Below are positions 44,236 to 53,266 of a DNA stretch of 64,000 bases, piece after piece (positions within the stretch are counted from its first letter, which is position 1; every line of letters starts with the position of its first letter). A program made the position numbers and the translations under genes. Under the pieces are notes generated by a model, which saw nothing but the letters and a program-made list of their open reading frames with translations, had not been told where the DNA came from and searched no databases. The stretch spans positions 35,796 to 99,795 of the forward strand of contig DASVPY010000041.1 in the NCBI GenBank assembly GCA_036389395.1, in the 5' to 3' direction. This DNA comes from QHXQ01 sp036389395. Lineage in GTDB: Bacteria; Acidobacteriota; Blastocatellia; Pyrinomonadales; Pyrinomonadaceae.

Positions 44236-45273
44236 GTGTCGCTGATGCTGCAAGAGATCGCGGAGCAGCCGGAGGCGCTGGGGCGGACGATTGCGGCGGA
44301 GCGCGCGAAGGTCGAGCGGCTGGGGCGCTTCCTGCGCCAGCGCGAGATCGAGTTGATCGTGCTGGTGGCGCGCGGCAGCTCCGACAACGCCGCGCTGTTC
44401 GGCCGCTACCTGCTGGAGATCGCCACCGGCATCCCCGTCTCGCTCGCCGCGCCGTCGGTCTACACGCTCTACGGCGCGCGCCTGAACCTGCGGCGCGCGC
44501 TCGTCGTCGCCGTCTCGCAGTCGGGCGCGGGCGAGGACATCAACCGCGTGCTCGCCGAGGCGCGCGCCGGGGGCGCGTACACCGTCGGCATCACGAACGA
44601 GCCGGCGTCCGCGATGACCGAACTGGTGGACGAGACGCTGCTGATGCACGGCGGGCGCGAGCGCTCGGTCGCGGCCACGAAAACCTTCACAGGGCAACTG
44701 CTCCACTTCCACATGCTCGCCGCCGCGCTCGCCGACGGCGCTTGGGCGCAAAGCGACTACGCCGCGCTGCCCGACCTGGCGGCGCAGGCCCTTGAGTTGC
44801 GGCCGCAGATCGAGCAACTGGTCGAGCGCTACGTCTTCATGGAGAACTGCGTGGTGGTCGGGCGCGGGCTGCTCTACGCGAACGCCTACGAGCTGGCGCT
44901 CAAACTGATGGAGACCTGCTACGTCGTCGCCGAGCGGTTCTCGTCCGCAGACTTCCTGCACGGCCCGCTCGCCATGATCGAGCGCCACTTCCCCGTCGTC
45001 ATCTTCGCCGCGCCGGGCCGCGCGCTCGACAGCACGCGCGCCCTGCTCGCGCGCCTCGGCGAGCTGCGCGCCGACACGCTCGCCATCACCGGCGACGACG
45101 AAGCCGCGCGCGCCGCGACGCGCCACCTGCGCCTGCCCGCGACGGTTGACGAATTCCTCGCCCCCATCCCCTACATCATCCCCGCCCAACTCTTCGCCGC
45201 CCTGCTCGCCGCCGCCAAAGGCTTGAACCCCGACGCGCCCCGCTCGCTCGCCAAAGTTACGCGCACGCTCTGA
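44236..45273 (+). CDS. SIS-domain sugar isomerase/deaminase (GlmS-like, NagB-II type)
   Basis: A 345-residue protein with two SIS domains. The first has VLVARGSSDNAALFGRYLLE and VVAVSQSGAGEDINRVLAEAR; the second has GRGLLYANAYELALKLMETCYVVAERFSSADFLHGPLAMI. This is the isomerase half of GlmS without the glutaminase domain, as in glucosamine-6-phosphate deaminases of type II or AgaS. It probably converts an amino-sugar phosphate. The start is GTG 44236 with AGGAGG 6 nt upstream; an ATG at 44245 is too far from that site. The GH20 gene is divergent. Confidence 0.85.
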   Translation: MSLMLQEIAEQPEALGRTIAAERAKVERLGRFLRQREIELIVLVARGSSDNAALFGRYLLEIATGIPVSLAAPSVYTLYGARLNLRRALVVAVSQSGAGEDINRVLAEARAGGAYTVGITNEPASAMTELVDETLLMHGGRERSVAATKTFTGQLLHFHMLAAALADGAWAQSDYAALPDLAAQALELRPQIEQLVERYVFMENCVVVGRGLLYANAYELALKLMETCYVVAERFSSADFLHGPLAMIERHFPVVIFAAPGRALDSTRALLARLGELRADTLAITGDDEAARAATRHLRLPATVDEFLAPIPYIIPAQLFAALLAAAKGLNPDAPRSLAKVTRTL

Positions 45274-45390
45274 ACGATACGGCGTTAACGCTGCGCGCCG
45301 CCGCCGCGTCTTTATAGCCAAGCCGTAACCGCGGCCGGGCGGAACTTCGCCTCCGGCAGTTAACACTAGAACGACCTTTGAGCCACGCCC

Positions 45391-47106
45391 ATGAAGACCA
45401 GACTGCGACAGCACTGCGCCGCCCTGACCGCCCTGGCGATCACGTTCTCCGCCCTCCCGCCCGCCGGTCGCGCCCAAGCGTCGCCCCCGGCGGCGGCCGT
45501 CTTCGACCGCGCCCTGAACGGGACTTACAGGGCCGTCGTCATCGAGAACAGGAGCGGGCGGACGCAGGTGCAGACGTGGAACGGCGGGCGCGTGCGGGTC
45601 GTGGCGGAGCAGACGGGTGGCGGCGCAGTCGCCGCCCGCCTCTCGTTCGCGGAGGTAGTGCCCGCGACGGTGAAGATCGCCGTGCGCCCTGACGAGCGGG
45701 GCGCGCCCGTCGCACTGGCGGTCTACGTGCCGCCCAACGTGAGCCTGACCGTGCGCGGCGGCGCGGCCGAGGTCGTCGTCAGCGGCTCGCTCGCCGCCAC
45801 GTCGGTCGAGACCGAGGCGGGCGACATCGCCCTGCGCCTGCCCGCGGCGGCGGACACAGACCTGTCCGCGCGCACGCTCGCCGGCTCGATCAGCTCGCAG
45901 TTGCCGCTCGCCGTCTTCGGGCCGCTCAACACGCACGCCCTCGACGGCCGGCTCGGCGCGGGCGGCGCGCCCGTCATCCTGCGCAGCACGAGCGGCGCAA
46001 TCAGCCTCGCGGCCGACGAGCCTACGCGCTTCGCGCAGGCCGGCCGACAGCCCGCCGCGCCCGGCGCGTCGGACAGCCCCCTGCCCGTCGAGCGGGCGGC
46101 CCGCGCGCGCGACGCGGGCGCTGGGCCGGACGACGCGCCGCCGGCCGCCGACGCCGCTTACGCCGCCGCCAGCGGCCCGCGGGCGCACGACGCCGCCGGC
46201 AACGCGCGACCCGGCGCAGGCGCGACAAGGTCGGACGAGGAAGTCATCCGGGTCAACACGCGCCTCGTGGCGCTTAACGCCAGGGTCACGGACGCCGCGG
46301 GCAAGCTCATCCCCGATCTGAAGCGGGAAGACTTCCAGGTCTTCGAGGACGGCGTCGAGCAGGAGATCGTCCACTTCGAGCCGGTCACCGCCCCGGTCAA
46401 CCTCGTCCTGCTCCTCGACCTCAGCGGCAGCACCAAGGATCGCATGAAGGTCATGAAGAAGGCGGCCAAAAAGTTCGTGGACTCGCTCGCGCCCAACACG
46501 CGCATCGCCGCCGCCGCCTTCACCCGCCGCTTCCTCGTCATCTCGGACTTCACAGACGACCGCAAGCTTTTGAAAGACCGCATCGAGCACGTCAAGAATT
46601 TAAACTCCGGCACGGCCTTCTACGACTCCCTGTGGGCCACGCTCGATCTCTTCGACGAGGTGCGGGAGAAGCGCAAGGCCGTCGTGGTGCTGACCGACGG
46701 CGTGGACAACTCGCTGGCGCACGAGGAGTATGAGCCGCGCCACCCGTTCGACGAGCTGCTGGCGCGCGTGGCGCAGGAAGAGGTCACCATCTACCCGATC
46801 TACTTCGACACGGAGTACGAGACCATCGTCCGCCGCCGCGGGCAGGACACGCACGAGGCTTACGTCACGGCCCGGCGGCAGCTCCAGCAGGTGGCGGACG
46901 ACACCGGCGGCACGCTCTTCAAGGCGGAGCGCGCCGAAGACCTCGAAGGCGTCTACCAGCGCGTCGCCTCGGAACTGCACACGCTCTACAGCGTGGCCTA
47001 CGACCCGAAGGACAGGAACTACGACGGGCGCTGGCGCGACCTGAGCATCAAGATCAAGGGCGGGCGCGGGACGGCGCGCACGAAGCGCGGCTACTACGCG
47101 CACTAG
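45391..47106 (+). CDS. Secreted VWFA-domain protein (acidobacterial type)
   Basis: A 571-residue exported protein. A signal peptide (1-31) is followed by a beta-rich adhesin-like region (about 40-210) resembling DUF4097-type sheets, then a disordered Ala/Pro stretch. A VWA domain (about 285-571) begins with IRVNTRLVALNARVTDAAGKLIPDLKREDFQVFEDG. Its MIDAS motif is LLDLSGSTKD and later VVLTDGVDN. The lead-in plus VWA arrangement is the one catalogued as VWFA-related and described mainly in acidobacteria. Function is unknown; a metal-dependent extracellular binding role is likely. Repeat R7 follows the stop. Confidence 0.85.
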   Translation: MKTRLRQHCAALTALAITFSALPPAGRAQASPPAAAVFDRALNGTYRAVVIENRSGRTQVQTWNGGRVRVVAEQTGGGAVAARLSFAEVVPATVKIAVRPDERGAPVALAVYVPPNVSLTVRGGAAEVVVSGSLAATSVETEAGDIALRLPAAADTDLSARTLAGSISSQLPLAVFGPLNTHALDGRLGAGGAPVILRSTSGAISLAADEPTRFAQAGRQPAAPGASDSPLPVERAARARDAGAGPDDAPPAADAAYAAASGPRAHDAAGNARPGAGATRSDEEVIRVNTRLVALNARVTDAAGKLIPDLKREDFQVFEDGVEQEIVHFEPVTAPVNLVLLLDLSGSTKDRMKVMKKAAKKFVDSLAPNTRIAAAAFTRRFLVISDFTDDRKLLKDRIEHVKNLNSGTAFYDSLWATLDLFDEVREKRKAVVVLTDGVDNSLAHEEYEPRHPFDELLARVAQEEVTIYPIYFDTEYETIVRRRGQDTHEAYVTARRQLQQVADDTGGTLFKAERAEDLEGVYQRVASELHTLYSVAYDPKDRNYDGRWRDLSIKIKGGRGTARTKRGYYAH

Positions 47107-47110
47107 AAAA

Positions 47111-47245
47111 GCAGTGATGGGTGACGAGTGACGAGCAAAAGCTGTTAGCCGTTAGCGATTAGCTGTTAGCTCAAGGCAGAAAGCTAACAGCTAATCGCTA
47201 ACGGCTAACAGCTTAACTCGCGGCTAATAGCTTAACTCGGAACTC
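47111..47245. repeat. Foldback repeat R7, words GTGACGA and GTTAGCN
   Basis: A perfect 33-bp stem (47139-47171 with 47182-47214, 10-nt loop) is built of GTTAGCC/GTTAGCG/ATTAGCT 7-mers. On its left are GTGACGA words (47120-47136), the same word as R8. It lies between the convergent stops at 47106 and 47265. Confidence 0.88.
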
Positions 47246-47264
47246 GGCAGTGCCTTTCCCGCGC

Positions 47265-48650
47265 TCACGGCGCGACGCGCAGCCACACATCGTAGGCCCA
47301 GTGCCCGGCGTGCGCCGGGCGCGTGTCGCTCACGGGCGCGCGGTAGCGGAACCAGTTGCCCTGCCGGTCGCGCCGCTGCGCCTCCTTGTAGACCAGCGAG
47401 AGCGCGGCGACGTGCAACTCCGGCAACGTATGCAGCTCGCCCGGCTCGGAGACGCCGTCATGGTTCGCGTCCTGCCAGAGCCGTAAGCTGGCGAAGATTG
47501 CGTCCCGCTCGTCGAGCACCCAATCGCCGTTGCCGCCGCGCAGCGGGCGGTCGTACTCGGCCAGCGCGCGGAAGCCGTTCGGGCGCGGCAACTGCGCCTG
47601 CGGCGTCTTGTCGCCGAACAACTCCGTGCCGTCGTCGATCAGCCCGTTGCCGTTGCGGTCGAGCGCGAGCCAGGCGTCGTCGCTGCCGGCCTCCGTCCAC
47701 GCGACTCGCAGCGGCAGCCCGTCGCCGCCGATGTCGAACGTCACGCCGCTGGGCGCGTCGGTGAGCCGGAAGCCATCGCCGGCCGTGTCGATGAGGACGG
47801 GCGTGTAGCAGCCCGCGCCGGCCGCGCAGGCCGTGCCCTGATTCTGGCAGGCCGCCAGCTCGGTCGGCGTGCAGCCGCCGCCGCCCCGCTCGGCACTCTC
47901 CACGCAGTCGCACATGGCGTGCTCCCACTGATAACCGGGCGTCATGTTGCATAGATCAATAACGTTCGTGTCGTTGCACCTACTGTACTCGCCTGCGTGG
48001 TTGGCCGTGGCAACGTCGCACGGCGATGGGTCAGAGCGGCCGGCAACAGTATCATTGTAGTCACACGGCGGGCAGGTCGGGCGAGTCATCACGGACGTGC
48101 CCTGTGCGCAGGATAGGCAGTCGTCGAGGCCAAAGGTATGCCCGATCTCATGAGCCATGACCTGTGTGAGAGCGGTCGGGTCAGTTACCGGAGGGTTAAC
48201 GTTGCTGAATGCGTTGATCCGGTGACCGTCCGCCGCCTGGCCCCCTGTTTCGCCTTGCGCCCCGTCACCTGGGGCCTGATGGTTAACTTGATAAGCGCCC
48301 CTAACACCATTCGTGTTCGAGCCGGGGCCCGTGGCGGGTGCGGCGTTGAACGTAAATTGAACCGTCACGCCCGATACGTTGCCGCTACTGTATTGCCAGT
48401 TACTGAAGGCCGCCATGATCGCGTCACGCTGGGCTTGGGAGAATGAGGGATCGATGTTAACCGTAATCGGCTGCCCATTGGGGCCGCCTTGCGGCCAAGC
48501 CGTCTGCGCCGCCAAGGTCGGCGGATTTGTACAACCTGCCTGCGCCTGACCCGTGGTCAGCGGGATGATGCTTGAGAGCACGAACAGGCCCAAGCTGAAC
48601 GCCAGCAGTAGGGCAAGCAGCAGTGAGTTCGGGGGAGGATGTCGTAACAC
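47265..48650 (-). CDS. Secreted matrixin-like zinc metalloprotease with EF-hand-like C-terminal module
   Basis: A 461-residue exported protein. A signal peptide (1-38, ending TTGQAQA) is followed by a protease-like domain with VMAHEIGHTFGLDD (about 165), a HExxHxxGxxD zinc site as in some metzincins where Asp is the third ligand. A Cys-rich segment comes next, then a C-terminal module (about 300-461) with the calcium-loop-like LDRNGNGLIDDGTELFGD and ASLRLWQDANHDGVSEPGEL. The module is shared with the gene at 53267. GTG at 48650 has AAAGGAG 8 nt upstream; an earlier in-frame GTG would overlap the previous gene. It is the last gene of a three-gene run from the 50.4 kb promoter. Confidence 0.82.
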   Translation of the reverse strand: MLRHPPPNSLLLALLLAFSLGLFVLSSIIPLTTGQAQAGCTNPPTLAAQTAWPQGGPNGQPITVNIDPSFSQAQRDAIMAAFSNWQYSSGNVSGVTVQFTFNAAPATGPGSNTNGVRGAYQVNHQAPGDGAQGETGGQAADGHRINAFSNVNPPVTDPTALTQVMAHEIGHTFGLDDCLSCAQGTSVMTRPTCPPCDYNDTVAGRSDPSPCDVATANHAGEYSRCNDTNVIDLCNMTPGYQWEHAMCDCVESAERGGGGCTPTELAACQNQGTACAAGAGCYTPVLIDTAGDGFRLTDAPSGVTFDIGGDGLPLRVAWTEAGSDDAWLALDRNGNGLIDDGTELFGDKTPQAQLPRPNGFRALAEYDRPLRGGNGDWVLDERDAIFASLRLWQDANHDGVSEPGELHTLPELHVAALSLVYKEAQRRDRQGNWFRYRAPVSDTRPAHAGHWAYDVWLRVAP

Positions 48651-48658
48651 GCCGCGCG

Positions 48659-48665
48659 CTCCTTT
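48659..48665 (-). promoter_or_regulatory. Ribosome binding site that fixes the metalloprotease start
   Basis: AAAGGAG on the minus strand lies 8 nt before GTG 48650 and overlaps the stop codon of the upstream gene. Confidence 0.7.
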
Positions 48666-49443
48666 AGTTTGTCGTAACACAGGACGGACACGAGATAGCT
48701 TTCCTCACGTCATCGAGAAAAGTGCTTTCATCTACGCCCTCGTAGGCGGCGAACGGCAGCCTGCCGGCCCTTTCTTTCGCGCCGCCCCCGTCGAGGGGCA
48801 AAACCTCGCCGCCCGACAGGGCATAGCCTGTGATTATGGTGAAGTCCTGCGCGTCCTGGTTCTCTTTAAGAAAGAGGAGATAGCGCCCGCCCGCGCGCGG
48901 CAGCCCCTGGCGATGAATGCGGTAGTACTGGGTGCGGCCTGATGGGAAGCGCACGCCGCCGCCTTCGCGCGTCGCGGTGATGACGTTGCCGGGCGTTACC
49001 GGCGCGCGCGCGTCCGACTTCAATACCGCCTCAACCTTGACGCCGAACTCCGAATACACGCCCGTCTTGTCGGGCGACAGGTACGCCTTGTCGTCTGTGA
49101 TCGTGCCGAGTACGACAAGGTCGCTCTGCGCGGCCGGCAACGCCGGCAGATTATTATCCCAATGATTAATCAGCGGCAGGTTCTCGACACCGGGAGGCAG
49201 TTCCGCGAGCGGCTGATTATCACGCTTATCAAAGCGGTGTCCTCGTAGCCGTCGCAACGCACGTTCTTGCGCGTCGCTCGGTTCCGGGGCCGCGTACTCA
49301 GCCACGGGCACGTGCTCCTCGACGGTTTCCCCTTGCCCGCGCGGCTCCGTCCTGCCTTGCCCTTGTCCGTGCGGGCCTGTAATGAGAAACGACGCGGCCA
49401 AGAGCGCCAGCGCGAATAACACCCCACTGCACCGAGTGCTCAT
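48664..49443 (-). CDS. Secreted protein of unknown function, paralogue of the 49507 gene
   Basis: A 259-residue exported protein. A signal peptide (1-27) is followed by a charged linker and a compact domain (about 100-259) with LPAAQSDLVVLGTITDDKAYLSPDKTGVYSEFGVKVEAVLK, then RYLLFLKENQ. The neighbour at 49507 has the same phrases in the same order, so the two are tandem paralogues. It ends SCPSCVTTN with a Cys pair. The stop overlaps the ribosome site of the metalloprotease. Unrecognised function; the domain looks like an OB or beta-barrel fold used outside the cell. Confidence 0.75.
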   Translation of the reverse strand: MSTRCSGVLFALALLAASFLITGPHGQGQGRTEPRGQGETVEEHVPVAEYAAPEPSDAQERALRRLRGHRFDKRDNQPLAELPPGVENLPLINHWDNNLPALPAAQSDLVVLGTITDDKAYLSPDKTGVYSEFGVKVEAVLKSDARAPVTPGNVITATREGGGVRFPSGRTQYYRIHRQGLPRAGGRYLLFLKENQDAQDFTIITGYALSGGEVLPLDGGGAKERAGRLPFAAYEGVDESTFLDDVRKAISCPSCVTTN

Positions 49444-49506
49444 ATTTACACTCCTTCCGATTTAATAGATCGCCCTGAAGATCGCTTGGGCGCTCCGGCT
49501 CATACG

Positions 49507-50250
49507 TCACCTCTTCGCCTTGGCAGTTTCAGCGATGCTCCGTCGCAACTGAGACAGAAATTCGGTCTCGTCTGCGCCCCTATAGTTGTCAAATTTCTTC
49601 ACGGCATCTAGCGGGTAGACGCGTCCGGCGCGCAACTCGTAACCCGTCACGAGTGAGTAGTCGTGCTCCTCCTGCCTGAGAAACAGGACGTAGCGCTTCC
49701 CCACATCCGGCATCCGCTGCCCTGAGATCGTGTACTCCATTGTCTTGCCAGAACGATAGCGGACCCGCCCCCCCGGCCGCGTAACAACAACGGTGTCTTC
49801 GCTCCCCGCCTGCGAGCCGTCGTCCTTCAGTACAGTCTCCACCTTCAGAGCGAATTCGGAGTACACGCCAGTCTTGTCCGCCGACAAGTAAGCCCGTGCA
49901 TCCGTAATCGTGCCGAGCACGACAACATCACTTTGCTGTGCTGGCAAAGGCGCTAGCCCTAGCTCCCAATCATCAAACCGGGTAGCCGTCCCGCCCTCAG
50001 TCGGCCCCTTTAGGACGAAGCTGGCGTCGTCATAGTGTTTGTTTTTGCTCTGCCTCTTCGTGTCACCGGGGATGATGTGTTCCGTCGCTTCGTAATCAAC
50101 CACGGGCATTGAGTTAGCATTATTTTCCTGCTGGGCTACCTGGCGTAGCCGGTTAGGATTCTTCCGCACGCTGCCGTTGAACGTCGCCAAGGCAATGGCT
50201 ACACCGACAACGATAAATAAGGACAGAGAAAATAGGGGCTGGTCGCGCAT
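49507..50250 (-). CDS. Secreted or membrane-anchored protein of unknown function, paralogue of the 48664 gene
   Basis: A 247-residue protein with an N-terminal hydrophobic segment (about 7-24) that may be a signal anchor. The domain (about 105-247) has LPAQQSDVVVLGTITDARAYLSADKTGVYSEFALKVETVLKDD, KRYVLFLRQEEHDYSLVTGYELRAGRVYPLD and a final TEFLSQLRRSIAE. It lacks the Cys pair of its paralogue. First gene after the 50.4 kb promoter, followed by its paralogue 63 nt downstream. GC is visibly lower than in the housekeeping genes. Confidence 0.72.
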   Translation of the reverse strand: MRDQPLFSLSLFIVVGVAIALATFNGSVRKNPNRLRQVAQQENNANSMPVVDYEATEHIIPGDTKRQSKNKHYDDASFVLKGPTEGGTATRFDDWELGLAPLPAQQSDVVVLGTITDARAYLSADKTGVYSEFALKVETVLKDDGSQAGSEDTVVVTRPGGRVRYRSGKTMEYTISGQRMPDVGKRYVLFLRQEEHDYSLVTGYELRAGRVYPLDAVKKFDNYRGADETEFLSQLRRSIAETAKAKR

Positions 50251-50423
50251 TGCTCTTACTCCTCCTGAGACTTTTAACCGGCGGGCGCTCAGTTCAGGTT
50301 CCCGTGCGGCTCATGAGCACCTTGCTGCTTATTCCGGGCATAGCTCTTAGCTGATGCGCTTGGACTGAATTTGAGGTTGATCGTTTTAGAGAATTCCGTG
50401 GACGCGACGACTGCGACGCGGCC

Positions 50424-50452
50424 CTTATACCCTCGCGGCTTCTATCTGTCAA
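50424..50452 (-). promoter_or_regulatory. Sigma70 promoter of the 50.2-47.3 kb operon
   Basis: Minus strand TTGACA (50447-50452), a 17-nt spacer and TATAAG (50424-50429). It leaves a leader of about 165 nt before the start at 50250. The rest of the 50251-50544 gap holds repeat R8 and no gene. Confidence 0.7.
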
Positions 50453-50480
50453 CCAGTTGTTAAGCTTAGGCGCAAAGAGC

Positions 50481-50552
50481 GTGACCAGTGACGAGTGACG
50501 AGTGACAAGCAAGAAGCTGTCTTTCACTCGTCACTCGTCACTCGTCACTGCT
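50481..50552. repeat. Foldback repeat R8, 7-nt word GTGACGA
   Basis: The left arm CAGTGACGAGTGACGAGTGA (from 50487) and the right arm (50526-50551) are reverse complements with about 18 nt between. The right arm contains the TGA stop of the PQQ-type dehydrogenase (50545-50547). Confidence 0.82.
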
Positions 50553-51708
50553 TTACCGGCACGAGGCGCAGGATGCGGTCGTCGTCGCGGGCGGGGCGGC
50601 CGCGGCCGTCGTGGTTGGAGGTGGAGAAGTAGAGCGCGCCGTCGGGGCCTTCCGTCACGTCGCGGATGCGGCCGTACTGACCTTGGAGGAGGCGTTCCTG
50701 TGCGACGACGCGGCGGCCGTCGAGGACGACGCGGATGAGCGTCTCGCCGCGCAGGCAGCCGAAGAAGAAGTTGCCTTTGAACTGCGCGAAGCCCTGCGCG
50801 CTTGCGCCGCGGTAGAACGTGCCGCTCGCGGGCGCGACCGCGGGCGTGTATTCGAGCAGCGGCGCTTCGAGGCCGGCGCGCGTCGCCGTGTGGTGGATGA
50901 GGGGCCAGCCGTAATTCTTACCGCGCTCGACGATGTTGACCTCGTCGCCGCCGCCGGGGCCGTCGAAGCCCGAAGGGCCGTGCTCGGTCTGGAACATCAG
51001 GTTCGTGCCGGGCTGGAAGTCGAGGCCTTGCGCGTTGCGGTGGCCGTAAGACCAGATTTCGGGGCGCGCGCCCGGCTGGCCCGCGAACGGGTTGTCGGGC
51101 GGGACTGTGCCGTCGTCGTTGAGGCGCAGGGTCTTGCCGCCGAGCGAGTTGAGTTGTTGCGCGATCTCGCGGTCGGTCGCGTCGCCCGTCGTAACGTAGA
51201 GCTTGCCGTCGGGGCCGAAGCGCAGGCGCGTGCCGGCGTGGAACTGCGCCGCGGGGATGTCTTCGATGATCGGCTTGCGCTCCGTGAGCGCCGCGCCCGT
51301 CTCGCGGAAGCGCACGACGCGGACGCGCTGCTCGCCGCTACCGCGGTAGGCGTAAGCCAGGTAGAGCAGGTGGTTCTCGTTGAAGCGCGGGTGCAGGACG
51401 AGACCCATCAGCCCGCTCTCGCCCGTCGGCTCCACGTCGGCGATGGTCGCCAGCGGCTCGGGGCGCAGTCTGCCGTTCTCGAAGACGCGGACGCGGCCCG
51501 GCCGCTCCGTGAAGAGCATCCGCCCGTCGGGCGCGAAGGCGATTGACCAGGGGACTTGGAGACCCGCGACGACCGTCTCGACGCGGAACTGCACCGCGCC
51601 CTGCTCGGTGCTCGCCAACTCGCCCGCGCCGCGACCCGGCGGCGGCGACGCGCAGGCGGGCGTGAACAACGCGACGAAGAGCAAGGCGTGACGGAGAAGC
51701 GTGGACAC
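50545..51708 (-). CDS. PQQ-type sugar dehydrogenase (soluble aldose dehydrogenase-like)
   Basis: A 387-residue exported beta-propeller of the glucose/sorbosone dehydrogenase family. A signal peptide (1-21) ends near PACAS, possibly a lipoprotein Cys. Motifs: VPWSIAFAPDGRMLFTERPGRV, ESGLMGLVLHPRF, AGTRLRFGPDGKLYVTTGDA, GGKTLRLNDDGTVPPDNPF, GHRNAQGLDF, TEHGP and GKNYGWP. These provide the His, Arg and Asp that bind PQQ and calcium in this family. It would oxidise aldoses in the periplasm. No PQQ biosynthesis genes are in the window. The stop lies inside repeat R8. Confidence 0.9.
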   Translation of the reverse strand: MSTLLRHALLFVALFTPACASPPPGRGAGELASTEQGAVQFRVETVVAGLQVPWSIAFAPDGRMLFTERPGRVRVFENGRLRPEPLATIADVEPTGESGLMGLVLHPRFNENHLLYLAYAYRGSGEQRVRVVRFRETGAALTERKPIIEDIPAAQFHAGTRLRFGPDGKLYVTTGDATDREIAQQLNSLGGKTLRLNDDGTVPPDNPFAGQPGARPEIWSYGHRNAQGLDFQPGTNLMFQTEHGPSGFDGPGGGDEVNIVERGKNYGWPLIHHTATRAGLEAPLLEYTPAVAPASGTFYRGASAQGFAQFKGNFFFGCLRGETLIRVVLDGRRVVAQERLLQGQYGRIRDVTEGPDGALYFSTSNHDGRGRPARDDDRILRLVPVKQ

Positions 51709-51742
51709 GACAAAAGCCCCCTCGGCTCGGACTCAAAAAGGC

Positions 51743-51845
51743 CTTCGCGCCCTTCGCGGCCCTTCTTCGCGGCCTTTGCGGTCAAGTCCGAAAAAACTTT
51801 AACCGCAAAGGCCGCGAAGCGGGCCGCGAAGGGCCGCAAAGGGCT
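51743..51845. repeat. Foldback repeat R9, word CTTCGCGGCC
   Basis: Imperfect inverted arms of about 39 nt (51749-51787 and 51796-51834) with a short A-rich loop, made of CCTTCGCGG/CCTTTGCGG words. It lies between the CBS-protein stop (51869) and the PQQ-type dehydrogenase start (51708). Confidence 0.8.
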
Positions 51846-51868
51846 GTTGCCCTGCGCCGAGTCCGCGC

Positions 51869-52294
51869 TCACATCTGCATGTACTCGTGCAGCAGCCGCA
51901 GCTCGTCGCCCTGCTCGCTCAGCTCGACGCGCATGATGTCGCGGATCGAGAGCATCCCGACCCAGCGGTCGTCGCGCATCACGGGCAGGTGGCGCGTGTT
52001 GTACTTCTCCATCCGCTCAAGCGCCTGGTGCGGCGTCTCGCCGCAATCAATGACCACTTCGATCTCGCTCATCACGTCGCGGATGACAACGTCGGAGGCG
52101 AGCTTGCCCGGCAGGACGACGCGCCGCAGCAGATCGCGCTCGGAGAAGATGCCGCTCAGCTTGCCCGCCTCGTCGAGCACGCAGACCGCGCCGATGTTGC
52201 GGCTCGTCATGTACTCGGCGGCGTCGAGTGCCGTGGCCGTGTCGCGCACGGAGTACGGCTCGCGGTTCTTGATCACGTCCCCGATGGTAATCAT
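51869..52294 (-). CDS. CBS-domain pair protein
   Basis: A 141-residue cytoplasmic protein made of two CBS motifs (about 7-60 and 72-130): VRDTATALDAAEYMTSRNIGAVCVLDEAGKLSGIFSERDLLRR and VIDCGETPHQALERMEKYNTRHLPVMRDDRWVGMLSIRDIM. Such stand-alone pairs bind AMP, ATP or SAM and act as energy sensors, often with IMP dehydrogenase-like partners. No effector domain is attached. GGGAGGG lies 9 nt before the ATG at 52294. It is upstream of the dehydrogenase, with repeat R9 between. Confidence 0.9.
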   Translation of the reverse strand: MITIGDVIKNREPYSVRDTATALDAAEYMTSRNIGAVCVLDEAGKLSGIFSERDLLRRVVLPGKLASDVVIRDVMSEIEVVIDCGETPHQALERMEKYNTRHLPVMRDDRWVGMLSIRDIMRVELSEQGDELRLLHEYMQM

Positions 52295-52749
52295 TCAGCC
52301 TACCCTCCCGAACAGGTGTGGACTCCGAACGAAGCTCTGAACGCTGGCCCGAATGAATGCGACGCGGATGCGCGCCATTATAGGCCGGTTCGGCCGTTTT
52401 GGGGAGCAGATTCATTGTTCGGGCGCGCAACCAAGTCGGCCGCGGAATTGACCACTCGGACCAGAGACATGGGGCTAGGGGCCAGGGATTAGCGGCGCTG
52501 GCGGTTCGAAGGCTATCGGGCAGCCCTGCTCTGCGCCAACGCCCGACCCTCATGTCGGGGCGGCGCAACGAAACTATTCAACTATGGCGACCGCTGAAGA
52601 GCGGCAACGATGACATAGACAGCCCTGCGAGGAGCGGATTCCTGTTCCAGCTAGGAATAAATAGCGAGCTTTCACGGACACCGCAGACAGGGCACCGGCC
52701 GCCGTCAGACTCGGCCGTGCCTTTCATGACAACTCTGCCGACGCACCAG
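52295..52749. other. Intergenic stretch without a supported gene
   Basis: Short open frames exist on both strands, but none has a ribosome site or recognisable protein. There is no clear hairpin; a GGGGCTAGGGGCCAGGG purine run occurs near 52470. The leader of the CBS gene lies at its left end. Confidence 0.5.
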
Positions 52750-53016
52750 CTAAGCTCTTCTTCTTCTACTGACGACAGTTTCAACTATCAGAACCGTCAT
52801 CAGCATAAGGGTCGCGAAAAGTTTCAGGGGCAGGCCGTCTCTGACGACAATAAGGAACAACCACTGCAACACAAACGTTACCAGCATGAGGTAGTTGAGC
52901 CAGAGATACCTCTTTTGTTTGACGCTGAAGAAGAGCAGCATCGTGAGTAAGAAATAGGCCGAGACTTGCACGAACTCCCAAGCCATGCCGCTAACCGTCG
53001 AAAACATATCGTGCAT
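52750..53016 (-). CDS. Small membrane protein, 88 aa
   Basis: Not recognised. Three hydrophobic segments (about 12-30, 38-58 and 62-80) in MHDMFSTVSGMAWEFVQVSAYF onward, with KQKRYLW between the first two and RRRRA at the C-terminus, suggest an inner-membrane protein with positive ends. AAGGAG lies 8 nt upstream of the ATG at 53016, so this start is preferred over a longer frame. It stands between the CBS gene and the secreted module protein on the same strand. Confidence 0.65.
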   Translation of the reverse strand: MHDMFSTVSGMAWEFVQVSAYFLLTMLLFFSVKQKRYLWLNYLMLVTFVLQWLFLIVVRDGLPLKLFATLMLMTVLIVETVVSRRRRA

Positions 53017-53203
53017 CTGAAATCTCCTTCGAAGGCGTGCGTCTGCTGAGCAGCCAAGGTAAGGACGCCACCGAGACAGCCCCACTGAGCGGCGATTCTA
53101 CTCTTGCTGCTGCGCTCTGCCAAAGACTTGCTCGCGGGCTAACGCGACTTAGCCCGTCCACAGCCCCCATCAGGCCAGACATTTTGCCGGGATGCGCCGG
53201 CAG

Positions 53204-53239
53204 GCACGGGCCGCGCTAACGCTTAGGCGCGGCCCGTGC
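53204..53239. terminator. Strong hairpin downstream of the 53267 gene
   Basis: A perfect 13-bp GC stem (53204-53216 with 53227-53239, GCACGGGCCGCGC) with a 10-nt loop lies 28 nt after the 53267 gene stop on the minus strand. There is no T run, so termination is only likely. Confidence 0.5.
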
Positions 53240-53266
53240 TTGATTGTCCTCAAGAGCTGGCCAACA

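Noticed and set aside
44179..46590. 803-residue minus-strand frame
   Set aside because: Covers the SIS gene, an intergenic gap and the VWFA gene in antisense; no homology visible.
51408..51936. Frames through repeat R9 with KAAKKGREGRE-like residues
   Set aside because: Translation of the CTTCGCGG words; not a gene.
52578..52784. 68-residue minus-strand frame with a CPVC motif
   Set aside because: Starts at TTG inside the neighbouring gene, has no ribosome site, and its length is expected by chance.
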